A stretch of 26,760 nt of DNA, from assembly GCA_004555655.1 (NCBI GenBank), contig SFHJ01000023.1, forward strand, positions 1 to 26,760, written 5' to 3'. The DNA is from Clostridiales bacterium (GTDB taxonomy: Bacteria > Bacillota > Clostridia > Oscillospirales > Oscillospiraceae). Below, piece by piece: positions 1 through 7,536 of the stretch; position 1 is the stretch's first letter; each line of letters starts with the position of its first letter. A program made the position numbers and the translations under genes. The notes below the pieces were generated by a model, which had not been told where the DNA came from, made no database searches, and worked only from the letters and a program-made list of their open reading frames with translations.

Positions 1-95
1 TGCGATATTTGGTTTTTGTACCGTGCCCCGCTTTCCGCTGCCCTAAAAAACATTGATTTTACTGGGTTTCCTCATGTTTTCTTATGGCAACGCTC

Positions 96-800
96 TTAAG
101 TGAGCTGCGTTTCTTCTGTACTCTGCGTGTTTTTCATCAGCACGCCTGTGAGCGAGCTGCCTCCGGACAGGCCGGTAGCCTCGTGGCTGAGACACAAGCT
201 GACGTTTTGTGCCTGTTCCAGCGCAGTTTGGTAAACCTGCTCTGCGCGCAGCGTGTCGCGGCGGTGGACAAGATAGACCGTTTTGCACAGCTTTGAGAGC
301 AGCAGCGCATCTTCTGCCGCGCTGTTTCCGCCGCCGATGACGCAGACGGTCTTGTCTTTGTAGAACCGGCCGTCACACGCGGCGCAGTAGTGCACGCCGC
401 GGCCAAGCCACCGCGCTTCGTCCGGAAGGCCCAGTGTGCGCGGGTCTGCGCCGGTGGCGATAACGGCGGTCTTTGCCCAAAAATCACCGGCGGATGTGCG
501 CGCGCACTTGTTTTTGTCGCGCAGCTGGAGCGACTGTACCTCTGCAAATACCGTTTCTGCGCCGAAGCGCTCCGCGCCCTGCCGCATCTTTTCTCCCAGC
601 TGGAGCCCCCCGATGCCCGCATCAAAGCCGGGACAGTTGTCGATCCATTGCGTCAGCGCCATCTGTCCGCCTGCGGCGCGCCGCTCCAATACCAGCGCGC
701 GCAGTCCTGCGCGCGCGGCGTAGAGCGCCGCCGTATATCCGCCCGGTCCGCCGCCTACGATCAGCATATCATAGGGTGCGGCGCTTTTTGTTTCCATCAT
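96..800 (-). CDS. trxB: Thioredoxin reductase-like FAD/NADPH oxidoreductase, C-terminally truncated
   Basis: The 234-residue product matches the first three quarters of thioredoxin reductase, which normally transfers electrons from NADPH via FAD to a redox-active CxxC pair. Visible motifs are the FAD Rossmann loop VGGGPGG (residues 15–21), the redox motif CAAC followed by Asp (C139 and C142) and the NADPH loop VIGGGNSAAEDA (154–165) with a following HRRDTLRA. The family is usually about 300–320 residues. This reading frame stops where the second FAD segment with its conserved Gly-Asp motif should begin, and none of the remaining 95 bases to the window edge resembles that segment. The start is set by AAAGGAG just upstream of two adjacent ATG codons. 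It is divergent from the B12 operon. It could be a decayed gene, a deletion junction or an assembly artefact; a working enzyme is unlikely without the missing FAD-binding part. Family assignment is confident, functionality is not. Confidence 0.8.
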   Translation of the reverse strand: MMETKSAAPYDMLIVGGGPGGYTAALYAARAGLRALVLERRAAGGQMALTQWIDNCPGFDAGIGGLQLGEKMRQGAERFGAETVFAEVQSLQLRDKNKCARTSAGDFWAKTAVIATGADPRTLGLPDEARWLGRGVHYCAACDGRFYKDKTVCVIGGGNSAAEDALLLSKLCKTVYLVHRRDTLRAEQVYQTALEQAQNVSLCLSHEATGLSGGSSLTGVLMKNTQSTEETQLT

Positions 801-854
801 GTTTGCATCTCCTTTCGCGCATAGCTTTCCCTGTTCATTGATTTTAATAAAGGA

Positions 855-883
855 TTGACAGGGCGCGAAAAATGCGATAGATT
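855..883 (+). promoter_or_regulatory. Sigma-70-type promoter of the cobalamin operon
   Basis: A perfect TTGACA (855–860) is followed after exactly 17 bases by TAGATT (878–883, four of six consensus matches). Predicted transcription start is around 890, a few bases before the first helix of the cobalamin riboswitch. This placement fits a leader-controlled operon well. The call rests on sequence pattern only. Confidence 0.7.
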
Positions 884-900
884 ATGGTTGTAAAAACAGA

Positions 901-1055
901 AGGCATGAGTTCCGTCAAGGATTCAAGGGAATTCGGTGCAAGTCCGAAGCGAACCCGTCACTGTAACAGGGAGCGAAGCGTGATTGGCCATTGGAAGCTT
1001 TTTCTGAGAAGGCGCGCCAAGCTGTGAACTGGAGCCAGGAGACCTGCTCATGCTG
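901..1055 (+). promoter_or_regulatory. Cobalamin riboswitch (B12 element)
   Basis: The RNA carries the hallmarks of the cobalamin riboswitch family, which binds adenosylcobalamin or related corrinoids and represses downstream genes. These are the core GGTGCAAGTCCGAAGCGAA starting at 935, the GTCACTGTAA element at 957–966 (a variant of the usual GCCACTG) and the 3' B12 box AGCCAGGAGACCTGC at 1033–1047. The closing helix P1 is visible as GCATGAG (903–909) pairing perfectly with CTCATGC (1047–1053). A cobalt importer and the entire B12 pathway follow, which fits feedback control. The exact ends are estimated from P1. Confidence 0.95.
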
Positions 1056-1095
1056 CTTTTTGACCAAGACTGCGGTGTTCAGTCCATGGATAATC

Positions 1096-1144
1096 GGGCA
1101 GCAATGCCCCTTTATTGGGCGGCCGTACGGCTGCTCATTTTTTT
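1096..1144 (+). terminator. Riboswitch expression platform: intrinsic terminator with competing antiterminator
   Basis: An 8-bp stem with two G-U pairs (1117–1124 with 1129–1136, loop GTAC) is followed by one A and seven T residues (1138–1144), a typical rho-independent terminator. Just upstream, GGGCAGC (1096–1102) can pair with GCTGCTC (1130–1136), the 3' arm of the terminator, and so could act as antiterminator. The cbiM ribosome binding site GAGGAGG begins immediately after the T-run, at 1145. Inference: corrinoid binding favours the terminator and stops transcription before cbiM. How the aptamer communicates with the switching strand is not resolved here. Confidence 0.8.
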
Positions 1145-1157
1145 GAGGAGGTTTCGT

Positions 1158-1925
1158 ATGAAAAGAAACCAAACAAAGGCAGAGCGGTGGCTGCTCCGCG
1201 CGTCGTGCGCGGCTCCTCTTTTGGCGATGCTTTGCACTGACGCAAGCGCTATGCACATCATGGAGGGGTTTCTGCCGCAGACGCACGCGATCGTCTGGGG
1301 TGCGGTGTGCGCGCCGTTCATCGTGTGGGGACTGGTCTGCATCAAAAAGATCGTTGCCGAACATCGCAAGGCCGTGCTGCTGCTTGCCATGATGGGCGCG
1401 TATGCGTTTGTGCTCTCGGCGCTCAAGATGCCCAGTGTGACAGGCTCGTCCAGCCACCCGACGGGGACGGGTCTCGGCGCGGTGCTCTTTGGACCGGGGC
1501 CGATGGCGGTGCTCGGACTGATCGTGCTGCTGTTTCAGGCGATCTTGCTGGCGCACGGGGGACTGACCACGCTCGGCGCGAACACGTTCTCCATGGCGGT
1601 TGCAGGCCCGTTCGTGAGCTTCGGCGTATACCGGCTGCTGCAGAAGCTGAAGGTCAATCGCGCCGTGTCGGTAGGCGCCGCCTGCGCGCTGGGCGATCTT
1701 TTCACCTACTGCGTCACGTCGGTGCAGCTGGCGCTGGCGCATCCGGGAGAAAGCGGCGTGATGGCTTCGATGGCGAAATTCATGGGCATCTTCGCGCTGA
1801 CGCAGATCCCGCTGGCCATCGTTGAAGGCATCTTGTCGGCCGTTGTCGTCATCATGCTTGAATCGTTTGCGAAGCCTGAGCTGCGCGAGATCGGTTTTTT
1901 GCAGAAGGAGGCGGCAAAGGCATGA
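1158..1925 (+). CDS. cbiM: Cobalt ECF transporter substrate-binding subunit CbiM
   Basis: CbiM is the membrane S-component that captures cobalt for the energy-coupling-factor transporter CbiMNQO. The 255-residue product has a basic N-terminus and hydrophobic segment ending in Ala-Ser-Ala before M32-H33-I34, the start of the family motif MHIMEGFLP. In characterised CbiM/NikM proteins the mature N-terminal Met-His-Ile coordinates the metal, so cleavage before M32 is predicted. A second conserved segment, SSHPTGTGLGA, supplies another His to the metal site, and several further hydrophobic helices follow. The start at 1158 is chosen because GAGGAGG lies seven bases upstream; an in-frame start at 1050 lies inside the riboswitch and is rejected. 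The stop overlaps cbiN by four bases (ATGA). First gene of the operon, directly under riboswitch control. Confidence 0.96.
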   Translation: MKRNQTKAERWLLRASCAAPLLAMLCTDASAMHIMEGFLPQTHAIVWGAVCAPFIVWGLVCIKKIVAEHRKAVLLLAMMGAYAFVLSALKMPSVTGSSSHPTGTGLGAVLFGPGPMAVLGLIVLLFQAILLAHGGLTTLGANTFSMAVAGPFVSFGVYRLLQKLKVNRAVSVGAACALGDLFTYCVTSVQLALAHPGESGVMASMAKFMGIFALTQIPLAIVEGILSAVVVIMLESFAKPELREIGFLQKEAAKA

Positions 1926-2224
1926 AGAAAACAACATGGATTACAATTCTGATATTGGTACTGCTGTGCGCCGTGATCCTGATTTTCCCGCTCATGACCA
2001 TCCGTGACAGCGAGTTCGGCGGTGCTGACGGCGCTGCTGAGGAAGCCATTGCGCAGATTGACCCCGAATATGAACCCTGGGCGGAAAGCCTGATCGAATT
2101 ACCCGGCGGCGAAACGGAATCGCTGCTGTTCTGCCTCCAGACCGCGCTTGGCGCGCTTGTGATCGGCTTTGGGTTTGGTTATCTTGTCGCACGCAAAAAA
2201 TACCGCGCGGAGGAAGCGGCATAA
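1922..2224 (+). CDS. cbiN: Cobalt transport accessory membrane protein CbiN
   Basis: The 100-residue protein has the CbiN pattern: an N-terminal transmembrane helix (about residues 5–24), an extracytoplasmic loop with the typical segment from Asp-Pro-Glu-Tyr-Glu-Pro-Trp onward, and a second helix (about 75–92) ending in a basic cytoplasmic tail. CbiN assists metal loading of CbiM, probably by inserting its loop near the CbiM metal pocket. It overlaps cbiM by four bases and cbiQ by one base, so translation is probably coupled. Size, topology and position between cbiM and cbiQ make the identification secure. Confidence 0.94.
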   Translation: MKKTTWITILILVLLCAVILIFPLMTIRDSEFGGADGAAEEAIAQIDPEYEPWAESLIELPGGETESLLFCLQTALGALVIGFGFGYLVARKKYRAEEAA

Positions 2225-3030
2225 TGGCGCACGCGCACCATTCCGGCGGCGTCTTGACCATGGACGTTCTGGCGGCACGTTCGGGCCTCCGGGATGTCAG
2301 CCCCGCGCTCAAGGCCTCACTCAGCGTTCTTAGCCTGATCCTCTGCGTCGGCGCGGCCGACGCTGTAGTAGGCGCAGCGGTTGCGGTCAGCATGCTGTGC
2401 ACCATCTGGCGTCTTGGCAAGGTTTCACAGCACCGGCTTTTGCATCTGCTGCGGCTGCCGCTTGTCTTTCTCGCAGTCAGCTGCGTTGTGATTCTGCTCG
2501 AGCCGGGAGAGCATCCCGGCTCGCTTGCGCGCCTGACGCTGGGCGACTTCGTACTCTGCGTGACGCAGACGAGCCTTGCGCGCGCCTTGACGCTGTTTTT
2601 TCAGGCACTTGGCGCGGTGTGCTGCCTGTTTTTCCTCAGCATGACCACGCCGATGCCGCAGCTCATAGAACTGCTTCGAAAATGCCGCTTGCCGGAGATC
2701 ATGATCGAGCTGATGTATCTCATCTACCGGTATCTGTTTGTGCTGCTGCAGGTGCAGCGGCAGATGACCGAGTCGGCGGCTGCAAGGCTGGGCTACAATG
2801 GCCTGCGGCGCTCGGTTTCCACGGCGGGCAGGATATCCGGCGCGCTTCTCGCCTCGTCGTTCCGGCGAAGCAGCGCCTGCTACGACGCAATGCTGGCCAG
2901 AGGCTATGACGGCAAGCTGGCGTTTCTTACCAGCACGCCGAAACTCCGCGCACGCCACGCGCTGCCGGCCGCGGGGTATCTTCTGCTGGTCGGCGTGCTG
3001 ATTGTTTTCCGAAAGAGGGGAGTGTTCTGA
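2224..3030 (+). CDS. cbiQ: Cobalt ECF transporter T component CbiQ
   Basis: CbiQ is the transmembrane coupling subunit linking the ATPase CbiO to CbiM. The 268-residue product shows hydrophobic segments at about 32–57, 77–92, 121–140, 163–177 and 246–262. Between the last two lies a cytoplasmic region with two motifs resembling the Ala-Arg-Gly coupling helices of the family, AARLG near 186–190 and ARGYDG near 225–230. In ECF T components these contact the ATPases. GGAGG lies 12–16 bases before the ATG, which overlaps the cbiN stop by one base (TAATG). The His-rich N-terminus MAHAHH may be incidental. Confidence 0.94.
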   Translation: MAHAHHSGGVLTMDVLAARSGLRDVSPALKASLSVLSLILCVGAADAVVGAAVAVSMLCTIWRLGKVSQHRLLHLLRLPLVFLAVSCVVILLEPGEHPGSLARLTLGDFVLCVTQTSLARALTLFFQALGAVCCLFFLSMTTPMPQLIELLRKCRLPEIMIELMYLIYRYLFVLLQVQRQMTESAAARLGYNGLRRSVSTAGRISGALLASSFRRSSACYDAMLARGYDGKLAFLTSTPKLRARHALPAAGYLLLVGVLIVFRKRGVF

Positions 3031-3848
3031 TGGAGCCCATTTTGGAGCTGGAACACGTTTCGTATACTTATCCCGACGGGCCGAAGGCGGTGGAGGACTT
3101 GAACGTGCGCATCGCCAAAGGGGAACGGGCGGCTGTGCTCGGCGGCAATGGCGCGGGGAAGTCCACCTTTTTTCTGCTCGCCTGCGGGATTCTGCAGCCC
3201 GATGAGGGGTGCGTCAAATGTGGCGGGCGGCAGATGACACAGAAGAAAAAAGATCTTCTTGAGCAGCGCCGGCGCATAGGCGTGGTGTTTCAGGAGGCGG
3301 AGAACCAGATCTTGGCCGTGACAGTCGAGGCTGAGGTCTCCTTCGGCCCGATGAATCTAGGCCTGCCTTCCGCCGAGGTCGCGCGGAGAACGACCGGTGC
3401 TCTGTCAAAAATGGGACTGCAGGACTATGGCGGCCGCTCGCCGCAGTATCTGTCGGGCGGCGAAAAAAAGCGCGTGACCATCGCGGACATTCTGGCCATG
3501 GAGCCGGATGTGATCCTTTTTGACGAGCCCACCGCGTCGCTCGACCCGGAGAACGTGGTGCGGCTGGAGCGGACACTCGACCAGCTGAGCGAGACGGGAA
3601 TCGCCCTGCTCGTCAGCACGCACGATGTGGACTTTGCCGCGCGGTTTGCTGCGCGCGGGCTGGTGTTTTCCCGCGGCCATCTCATCGCCGACGGCGCGAT
3701 GACAAAGATCTTTGCCGATGCTGCGCTGCTTGCGCAGGCCGGGCTCCGCAAGCCATATCTCTATCAGGCAGCCGAAGCGCTCCGCCCCGGCGGAGCGGCC
3801 TATCCCATGACCATCGAACAGTTTTTGCGCTGGAAGGATGCTGACTGA
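3030..3848 (+). CDS. cbiO: Cobalt ECF transporter ATP-binding protein CbiO
   Basis: This 272-residue ABC ATPase powers cobalt uptake. It has Walker A GGNGAGKST (38–46), a Q-loop segment with FQEAENQ, ABC signature LSGGEKKR (141–148), Walker B VILFDEP (161–167) and an H-loop in STHDVD. The C-terminal 40–50 residues extend beyond the core, as usual for CbiO-type ECF ATPases. Only one ATPase gene is present, so CbiO would act as a homodimer. The ATG overlaps the cbiQ stop by one base and is preceded by GGGGAG. Confidence 0.95.
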   Translation: MEPILELEHVSYTYPDGPKAVEDLNVRIAKGERAAVLGGNGAGKSTFFLLACGILQPDEGCVKCGGRQMTQKKKDLLEQRRRIGVVFQEAENQILAVTVEAEVSFGPMNLGLPSAEVARRTTGALSKMGLQDYGGRSPQYLSGGEKKRVTIADILAMEPDVILFDEPTASLDPENVVRLERTLDQLSETGIALLVSTHDVDFAARFAARGLVFSRGHLIADGAMTKIFADAALLAQAGLRKPYLYQAAEALRPGGAAYPMTIEQFLRWKDAD

Positions 3849-3865
3849 AGCCGGAAGGAGCGTAC

Positions 3866-4996
3866 ATGCTGGAACAATTTATTACCTGCGGCCAGCAGCG
3901 GCTGCGCTGCGGCTATACCACCGGAACGTGCGCTGCGGCTGCGGCGCGCGCAAGCGCGCAGGCGCTGCTCACCGGCAGCTTTCCGGCTGAGCTTACGCTG
4001 CAGACGCCCGCTGGAATCGCAGTAACGGTTTTACCGGAGAATTGCAGGCTGGAGCGGGATTTTGCCGAGTGCGCCGTGCGCAAGGACGGCGGCGACGACT
4101 GTGACGTGACAAGTGGCGCGCTCGTGGTTGCACGCGTAGAAAGAATTGCCGCCGGGCTCGAAATTGACGGCGGCGAAGGCGTGGGCAGGGTTACGCGGCC
4201 CGGCCTTGACCAGCCGGTGGGCGCGGCGGCTATCAACCACGGCCCAAGGCAGATGATCGAAGCGCAGCTGCACGCCGCACTGGAAGAAGCCGGACAGAGC
4301 TGCGGCCTTCGTGCTTTGATCTGCGTCCCGGATGGCCGGGCACTCGCCGAGAAGACGTTCAATCCCCGGCTTGGCATCGAGGGCGGCATCTCGATTCTCG
4401 GCTCGACCGGTATCGTCCGGCCCATGAGCCGCCAGGCGCTGGTCGACACCATCCGCGCAGAGCTCAGCATGAACAGGGCCGAGGGCGTGGCGGATGTTCT
4501 CATGACGCCCGGAAATTACGGCGCGGATTTTGCCGAACACACGCTGGGCCTTGATATGCGCCGCGCGGTGCAGTGTTCAAACTACATTGGAGACGCGCTC
4601 GATATTGCCGTGACGCTTGGCTTTTCCTCGGTTCTTCTCGTGGGTCACGTCGGCAAGCTCTGCAAGCTGGCGGCAAACGTGATGGATACGCACTCGCGCA
4701 CCGCCGACGGCAGGCGTGAGGTGTTTGTGACGCATGCGGCGCTTTTGGGCGCGGACGGGCTGCTTCTTCGTGCGCTCTACGACGCAGCCACGACCGACGC
4801 GGCGCTTTCGCTTCTGAAAGACGCCGGGCTGCAGCAGCCGGTGATGGATTCTATCGCGCACGCTGCCGGGCAGGCGCTGCAGCACCGGGGCGGAAAGCTC
4901 AACGTGCAGGCAATTTTGTTCTCACAGGCGGCTGGCTGCACGGCGCAGACGGAAGGCGCGCAGCAGCTTCTCCGCCGGCATGTCCCGCGCGGCTGA
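3866..4996 (+). CDS. cbiD: Cobalt-precorrin-5B (C1)-methyltransferase CbiD
   Basis: CbiD methylates C1 of cobalt-precorrin-5B using S-adenosylmethionine to give cobalt-precorrin-6A. The 376-residue protein begins with the family signature RCGYTTGTCAAAAARA (about residues 12–27). It also contains Thr-Gly-rich segments GGISILGSTGIVRPMS and LVGHVGKLCKLAANVMDTHSR, typical of CbiD, and its length is normal for the family. CbiD is structurally unlike the other corrin methyltransferases and marks the anaerobic pathway. AAGGAG lies seven bases before the ATG, with a 17-base gap after cbiO. Confidence 0.96.
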   Translation: MLEQFITCGQQRLRCGYTTGTCAAAAARASAQALLTGSFPAELTLQTPAGIAVTVLPENCRLERDFAECAVRKDGGDDCDVTSGALVVARVERIAAGLEIDGGEGVGRVTRPGLDQPVGAAAINHGPRQMIEAQLHAALEEAGQSCGLRALICVPDGRALAEKTFNPRLGIEGGISILGSTGIVRPMSRQALVDTIRAELSMNRAEGVADVLMTPGNYGADFAEHTLGLDMRRAVQCSNYIGDALDIAVTLGFSSVLLVGHVGKLCKLAANVMDTHSRTADGRREVFVTHAALLGADGLLLRALYDAATTDAALSLLKDAGLQQPVMDSIAHAAGQALQHRGGKLNVQAILFSQAAGCTAQTEGAQQLLRRHVPRG

Positions 4997-5027
4997 TTTT
5001 GAAGATGTAACCATCAGGAGGTTTCTT

Positions 5028-5783
5028 ATGATATATTTTGTTGGCGCCGGGTCCGGCGCGGCGGATCTCATCACCGTGCGCGGCGCACGGCTGCTCGGTG
5101 AGGCTGACGTGGTCATCTACGCGGGCTCGCTCGTCAATCCCGCGCTGCTGGAAACCTGCCGGGCGGACTGCGAGATCTATGATTCCGCGTCCATGACGCT
5201 CGAACAGGTGCTTGCGGTCATGGACAGGGCCGAATCGGAGGGGAAGACAACCGTCCGGCTGCATACGGGTGACCCGTCGATCTACGGCGCGATCCGAGAG
5301 CAGATGGACGCGCTTGACGCGCGCGGCTATACCTACGATGTTACGCCCGGCGTTTCGTCGTTCTGCGGCGCGGCTGCGGCTTTGAAGGCAGAATATACGC
5401 TGCCGAATGTCAGCCAGACGGTCATCATCACAAGAGCCGAGGGCCGCACGCCGGTTCCGGAAAAAGAGCAGCTGCGCGCGCTTGCCAGCCACGGCAGCAC
5501 GATGGTGCTGTTTCTCTCCACCGGCCTTCTGGAAAAGGCGGAGCAGGAGCTGATGGCGGGCGGCTACAGCGCCGATACGCCTGCGGCAATCGTCTACAAG
5601 GCCACATGGCCGGATGAAAAGGTGTTTCGCTGCACGGTCTCGACGCTTGCCAGGACCGCGCGCGAAAATCAGATCACCAAAACAGCGCTCATTGCAGTCG
5701 GCGGCTTTCTTGGCAGCGAGTATGACCGCTCGCTTCTCTACGACCCGGGCTTTTCGCACGGCTGCCGGGAGGCTTCGAAGTGA
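5028..5783 (+). CDS. cbiF: Cobalt-precorrin-4 C11-methyltransferase CbiF
   Basis: CbiF methylates C11 of cobalt-precorrin-4, giving cobalt-precorrin-5A. The 251-residue product has the tetrapyrrole methylase fold signatures: N-terminal IYFVGAGSGAADLITVRG, the SAM-binding segment HTGDPSIYGAI and PGVSSFCGAAAAL. The segment VIYAGSLVNPALLE near residue 25 is typical of CobM/CbiF. The start at 5028 is preceded by CAGGAGG at a good distance. An in-frame ATG at 4980 overlaps the end of cbiD and would add 16 residues unlike the family, so it is rejected. The stop overlaps the GTG start of cbiG. Confidence 0.96.
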   Translation: MIYFVGAGSGAADLITVRGARLLGEADVVIYAGSLVNPALLETCRADCEIYDSASMTLEQVLAVMDRAESEGKTTVRLHTGDPSIYGAIREQMDALDARGYTYDVTPGVSSFCGAAAALKAEYTLPNVSQTVIITRAEGRTPVPEKEQLRALASHGSTMVLFLSTGLLEKAEQELMAGGYSADTPAAIVYKATWPDEKVFRCTVSTLARTARENQITKTALIAVGGFLGSEYDRSLLYDPGFSHGCREASK

Positions 5784-6808
5784 TTGCGCTGATCGCCTTT
5801 ACGCGGCGCGGCTGTGAATTGGGTAAAACACTTGCCGAGTCGCTTGGCGGCACATTGTATACGACCGACCGCTTGGCCGGGGCGTGCTCGCTGCTGCCGA
5901 GCGGCAGTTTGCATGCGTGGACGAAAGCGCGCTTTGCTGACGCTGAGGCGCTTGTTTTTATCGGCGCAGCCGGCATTGCCGTGCGCGCCGTTGCGCCGTT
6001 TGCCGCGGACAAGTTTTCTGACCCGGCGGTTGTGTCGGTTGACGAGGCAGGACGGTTTGCTGTGCCGCTGCTTTCCGGCCATGTGGGCGGAGCGAACCAG
6101 CTTGCAAGGCGCATTGCCGCCGTCACCGGCGGACAGGCGGCCATTTCCACCGCCACGGACGTAAATGCATGCTTTGCCGTGGACGTGTGGGCGAAGGAAC
6201 AAAATCTTGTTATCTGCGAGCGTGCTGCGGCCAAGGCCGTCTCAGCTGCGATTTTAGAGGGCAGAGCGGTCGGCATTGAATCGGCGTATCCCATTACCGG
6301 GGAAATGCCGTGTGGACTCGGCGCGCCCGGCGCGCAGGTTGGCATCTGCATCGGCCCGACCGCCGCGCAGCAGCCGTTCGAGACGACGCTGCATCTGGTG
6401 CCAAAGGCTGTGACGCTCGGCGTGGGCTGCAGGCGGGGTGCGGGCCGTGAACAGTTGGAGGCAGCGCTGAGAGATTTTTTGGAGGTACATGCACTTCCGC
6501 TCACTTCCATCTGCGCACTGGCCAGCATCGAGCTCAAACAAGACGAACCGGGACTTTTGGCGCTGGCTGCCAGGCACGGCTGGAAGACGCAGTTTTTCTC
6601 CGCCGAAGCGCTCGCAAGCGAGCCGGGCGATTTCCCGCCGTCCAGTTTTGTTGCGCGCACCACGGGTGTGGACAATGTCTGTCAGCGTGCGGCGCAGCGC
6701 GCGGGCGGAACCATCATCATTCCCAAGACCATCTGTCAGGGCGTGACGTTCGCCGCGGCGATGGGGCATGTGAAGTTGCACTGGGAAGAACAGGAGAACA
6801 TGAAATGA
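5780..6808 (+). CDS. cbiG: Cobalt-precorrin-5A hydrolase CbiG
   Basis: CbiG opens the delta-lactone of cobalt-precorrin-5A and releases the two-carbon unit as acetaldehyde, a step specific to the anaerobic pathway. The 342-residue product has the N-terminal CbiG region (IALIAFTRRGCELG), a central segment with FIGAAGIAVRAVAP and VVSVDEAGRFAVPLLSGHVGG, and the C-terminal domain beginning around LGVGCRRGAGREQLE. It starts with GTG, overlapping the cbiF stop (GTGA), with GGGAGG upstream. The length equals that of stand-alone CbiG, so it is not fused to a neighbour as in some bacteria. Confidence 0.94.
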   Translation: MIALIAFTRRGCELGKTLAESLGGTLYTTDRLAGACSLLPSGSLHAWTKARFADAEALVFIGAAGIAVRAVAPFAADKFSDPAVVSVDEAGRFAVPLLSGHVGGANQLARRIAAVTGGQAAISTATDVNACFAVDVWAKEQNLVICERAAAKAVSAAILEGRAVGIESAYPITGEMPCGLGAPGAQVGICIGPTAAQQPFETTLHLVPKAVTLGVGCRRGAGREQLEAALRDFLEVHALPLTSICALASIELKQDEPGLLALAARHGWKTQFFSAEALASEPGDFPPSSFVARTTGVDNVCQRAAQRAGGTIIIPKTICQGVTFAAAMGHVKLHWEEQENMK

Positions 6809-7536
6809 GAAAGCTGTATATTGTTGGCCTTGGCCCAGGCGGCGGGCAGGATATGACCGGCCGCGCAAAAGCGGCGCTGGAAGAGGCCGACGTAATCGTC
6901 GGCTACACCGTCTATATTGATCTCATCCGCGAAGAGTACGCGCACAAGGAACTGCTCACCACGCCCATGCGCAAGGAGGTCGAGCGCTGCGAAATGGCGC
7001 TGGCGCTGGCCGATAGTGGCAAGACTGTCGCCATGGTCTGCTCGGGCGATCCCGGCGTGTACGGCATGGCGGGGCTCTGCTATGAGCTGTCGGAAAAATG
7101 GCCGGAGGTTGCGCTGGAGGTCATCCCGGGCATCACGGCCGCCTGCGGCGGCGCGGCGGTGCTCGGCGCGCCATTAATGCACGATTTCTGCCTGATCTCG
7201 CTGTCTGATCTCATGACGCCGTGGGAAACGATTCAAAAGCGGCTTCGCGCGGCGGCGCAGGCCGACTTTGTTGTTTGCCTGTATAATCCGTCCAGCCACA
7301 AGCGCAAGGACTACCTGCAAAAAGCGTGTGATATCCTGCTGGAGGAAAAATCGCCCGCTACGCCCTGCGGCTACGTCGGCCAGATTGGCCGCGATGGTGA
7401 AAGCGCGGCCGTTTTGACGCTGGGCGAGCTGCGCACGGCGCAGGTGGACATGTTCACGACCGTCTTTGTCGGCAACAGCCAGACAAAGATTCTCGGCGGC
7501 AGGCTCGTCACGCCGCGCGGGTACCTGCAGCGATGA
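6805..7536 (+). CDS. cbiH: Cobalt-precorrin-3 C17-methyltransferase CbiH (CobJ family)
   Basis: This enzyme methylates C17 of cobalt-factor III/precorrin-3 and drives ring contraction. The 243-residue tetrapyrrole methylase has an N-terminal IVGLGPGGGQDMT loop, VGYTVYIDLI, the SAM-site segment CSGDPGVYGMAG and IPGITAACGGAAVLGAPL followed by the His-Asp of MHDFCLISLSDL. CLYNPSSHKRKDYL is also typical of CobJ/CbiH. There is no extra C-terminal iron–sulfur domain of the CbiH60 type. The ATG overlaps the cbiG stop by four bases and has CAGGAG upstream. Confidence 0.95.
   Translation: MRKLYIVGLGPGGGQDMTGRAKAALEEADVIVGYTVYIDLIREEYAHKELLTTPMRKEVERCEMALALADSGKTVAMVCSGDPGVYGMAGLCYELSEKWPEVALEVIPGITAACGGAAVLGAPLMHDFCLISLSDLMTPWETIQKRLRAAAQADFVVCLYNPSSHKRKDYLQKACDILLEEKSPATPCGYVGQIGRDGESAAVLTLGELRTAQVDMFTTVFVGNSQTKILGGRLVTPRGYLQR

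Noticed and set aside
1050..1157. N-terminal extension of CbiM
   Set aside because: It begins inside riboswitch helix P1 and runs through the terminator; the start at 1158 has a proper ribosome binding site and yields a normal signal peptide.
915..1937. Long minus-strand reading frame of about 340 codons opposite cbiM
   Set aside because: It covers the riboswitch and cbiM in antisense, has low-complexity His/Arg/Gln-rich translation and no family motifs. It is an artefact of high G+C codon use.
5689..6675. Long minus-strand reading frame of about 328 codons opposite cbiG
   Set aside because: Translation is Ser/Ala/Pro-rich without domain motifs and lies entirely opposite the well-supported cbiF/cbiG genes.
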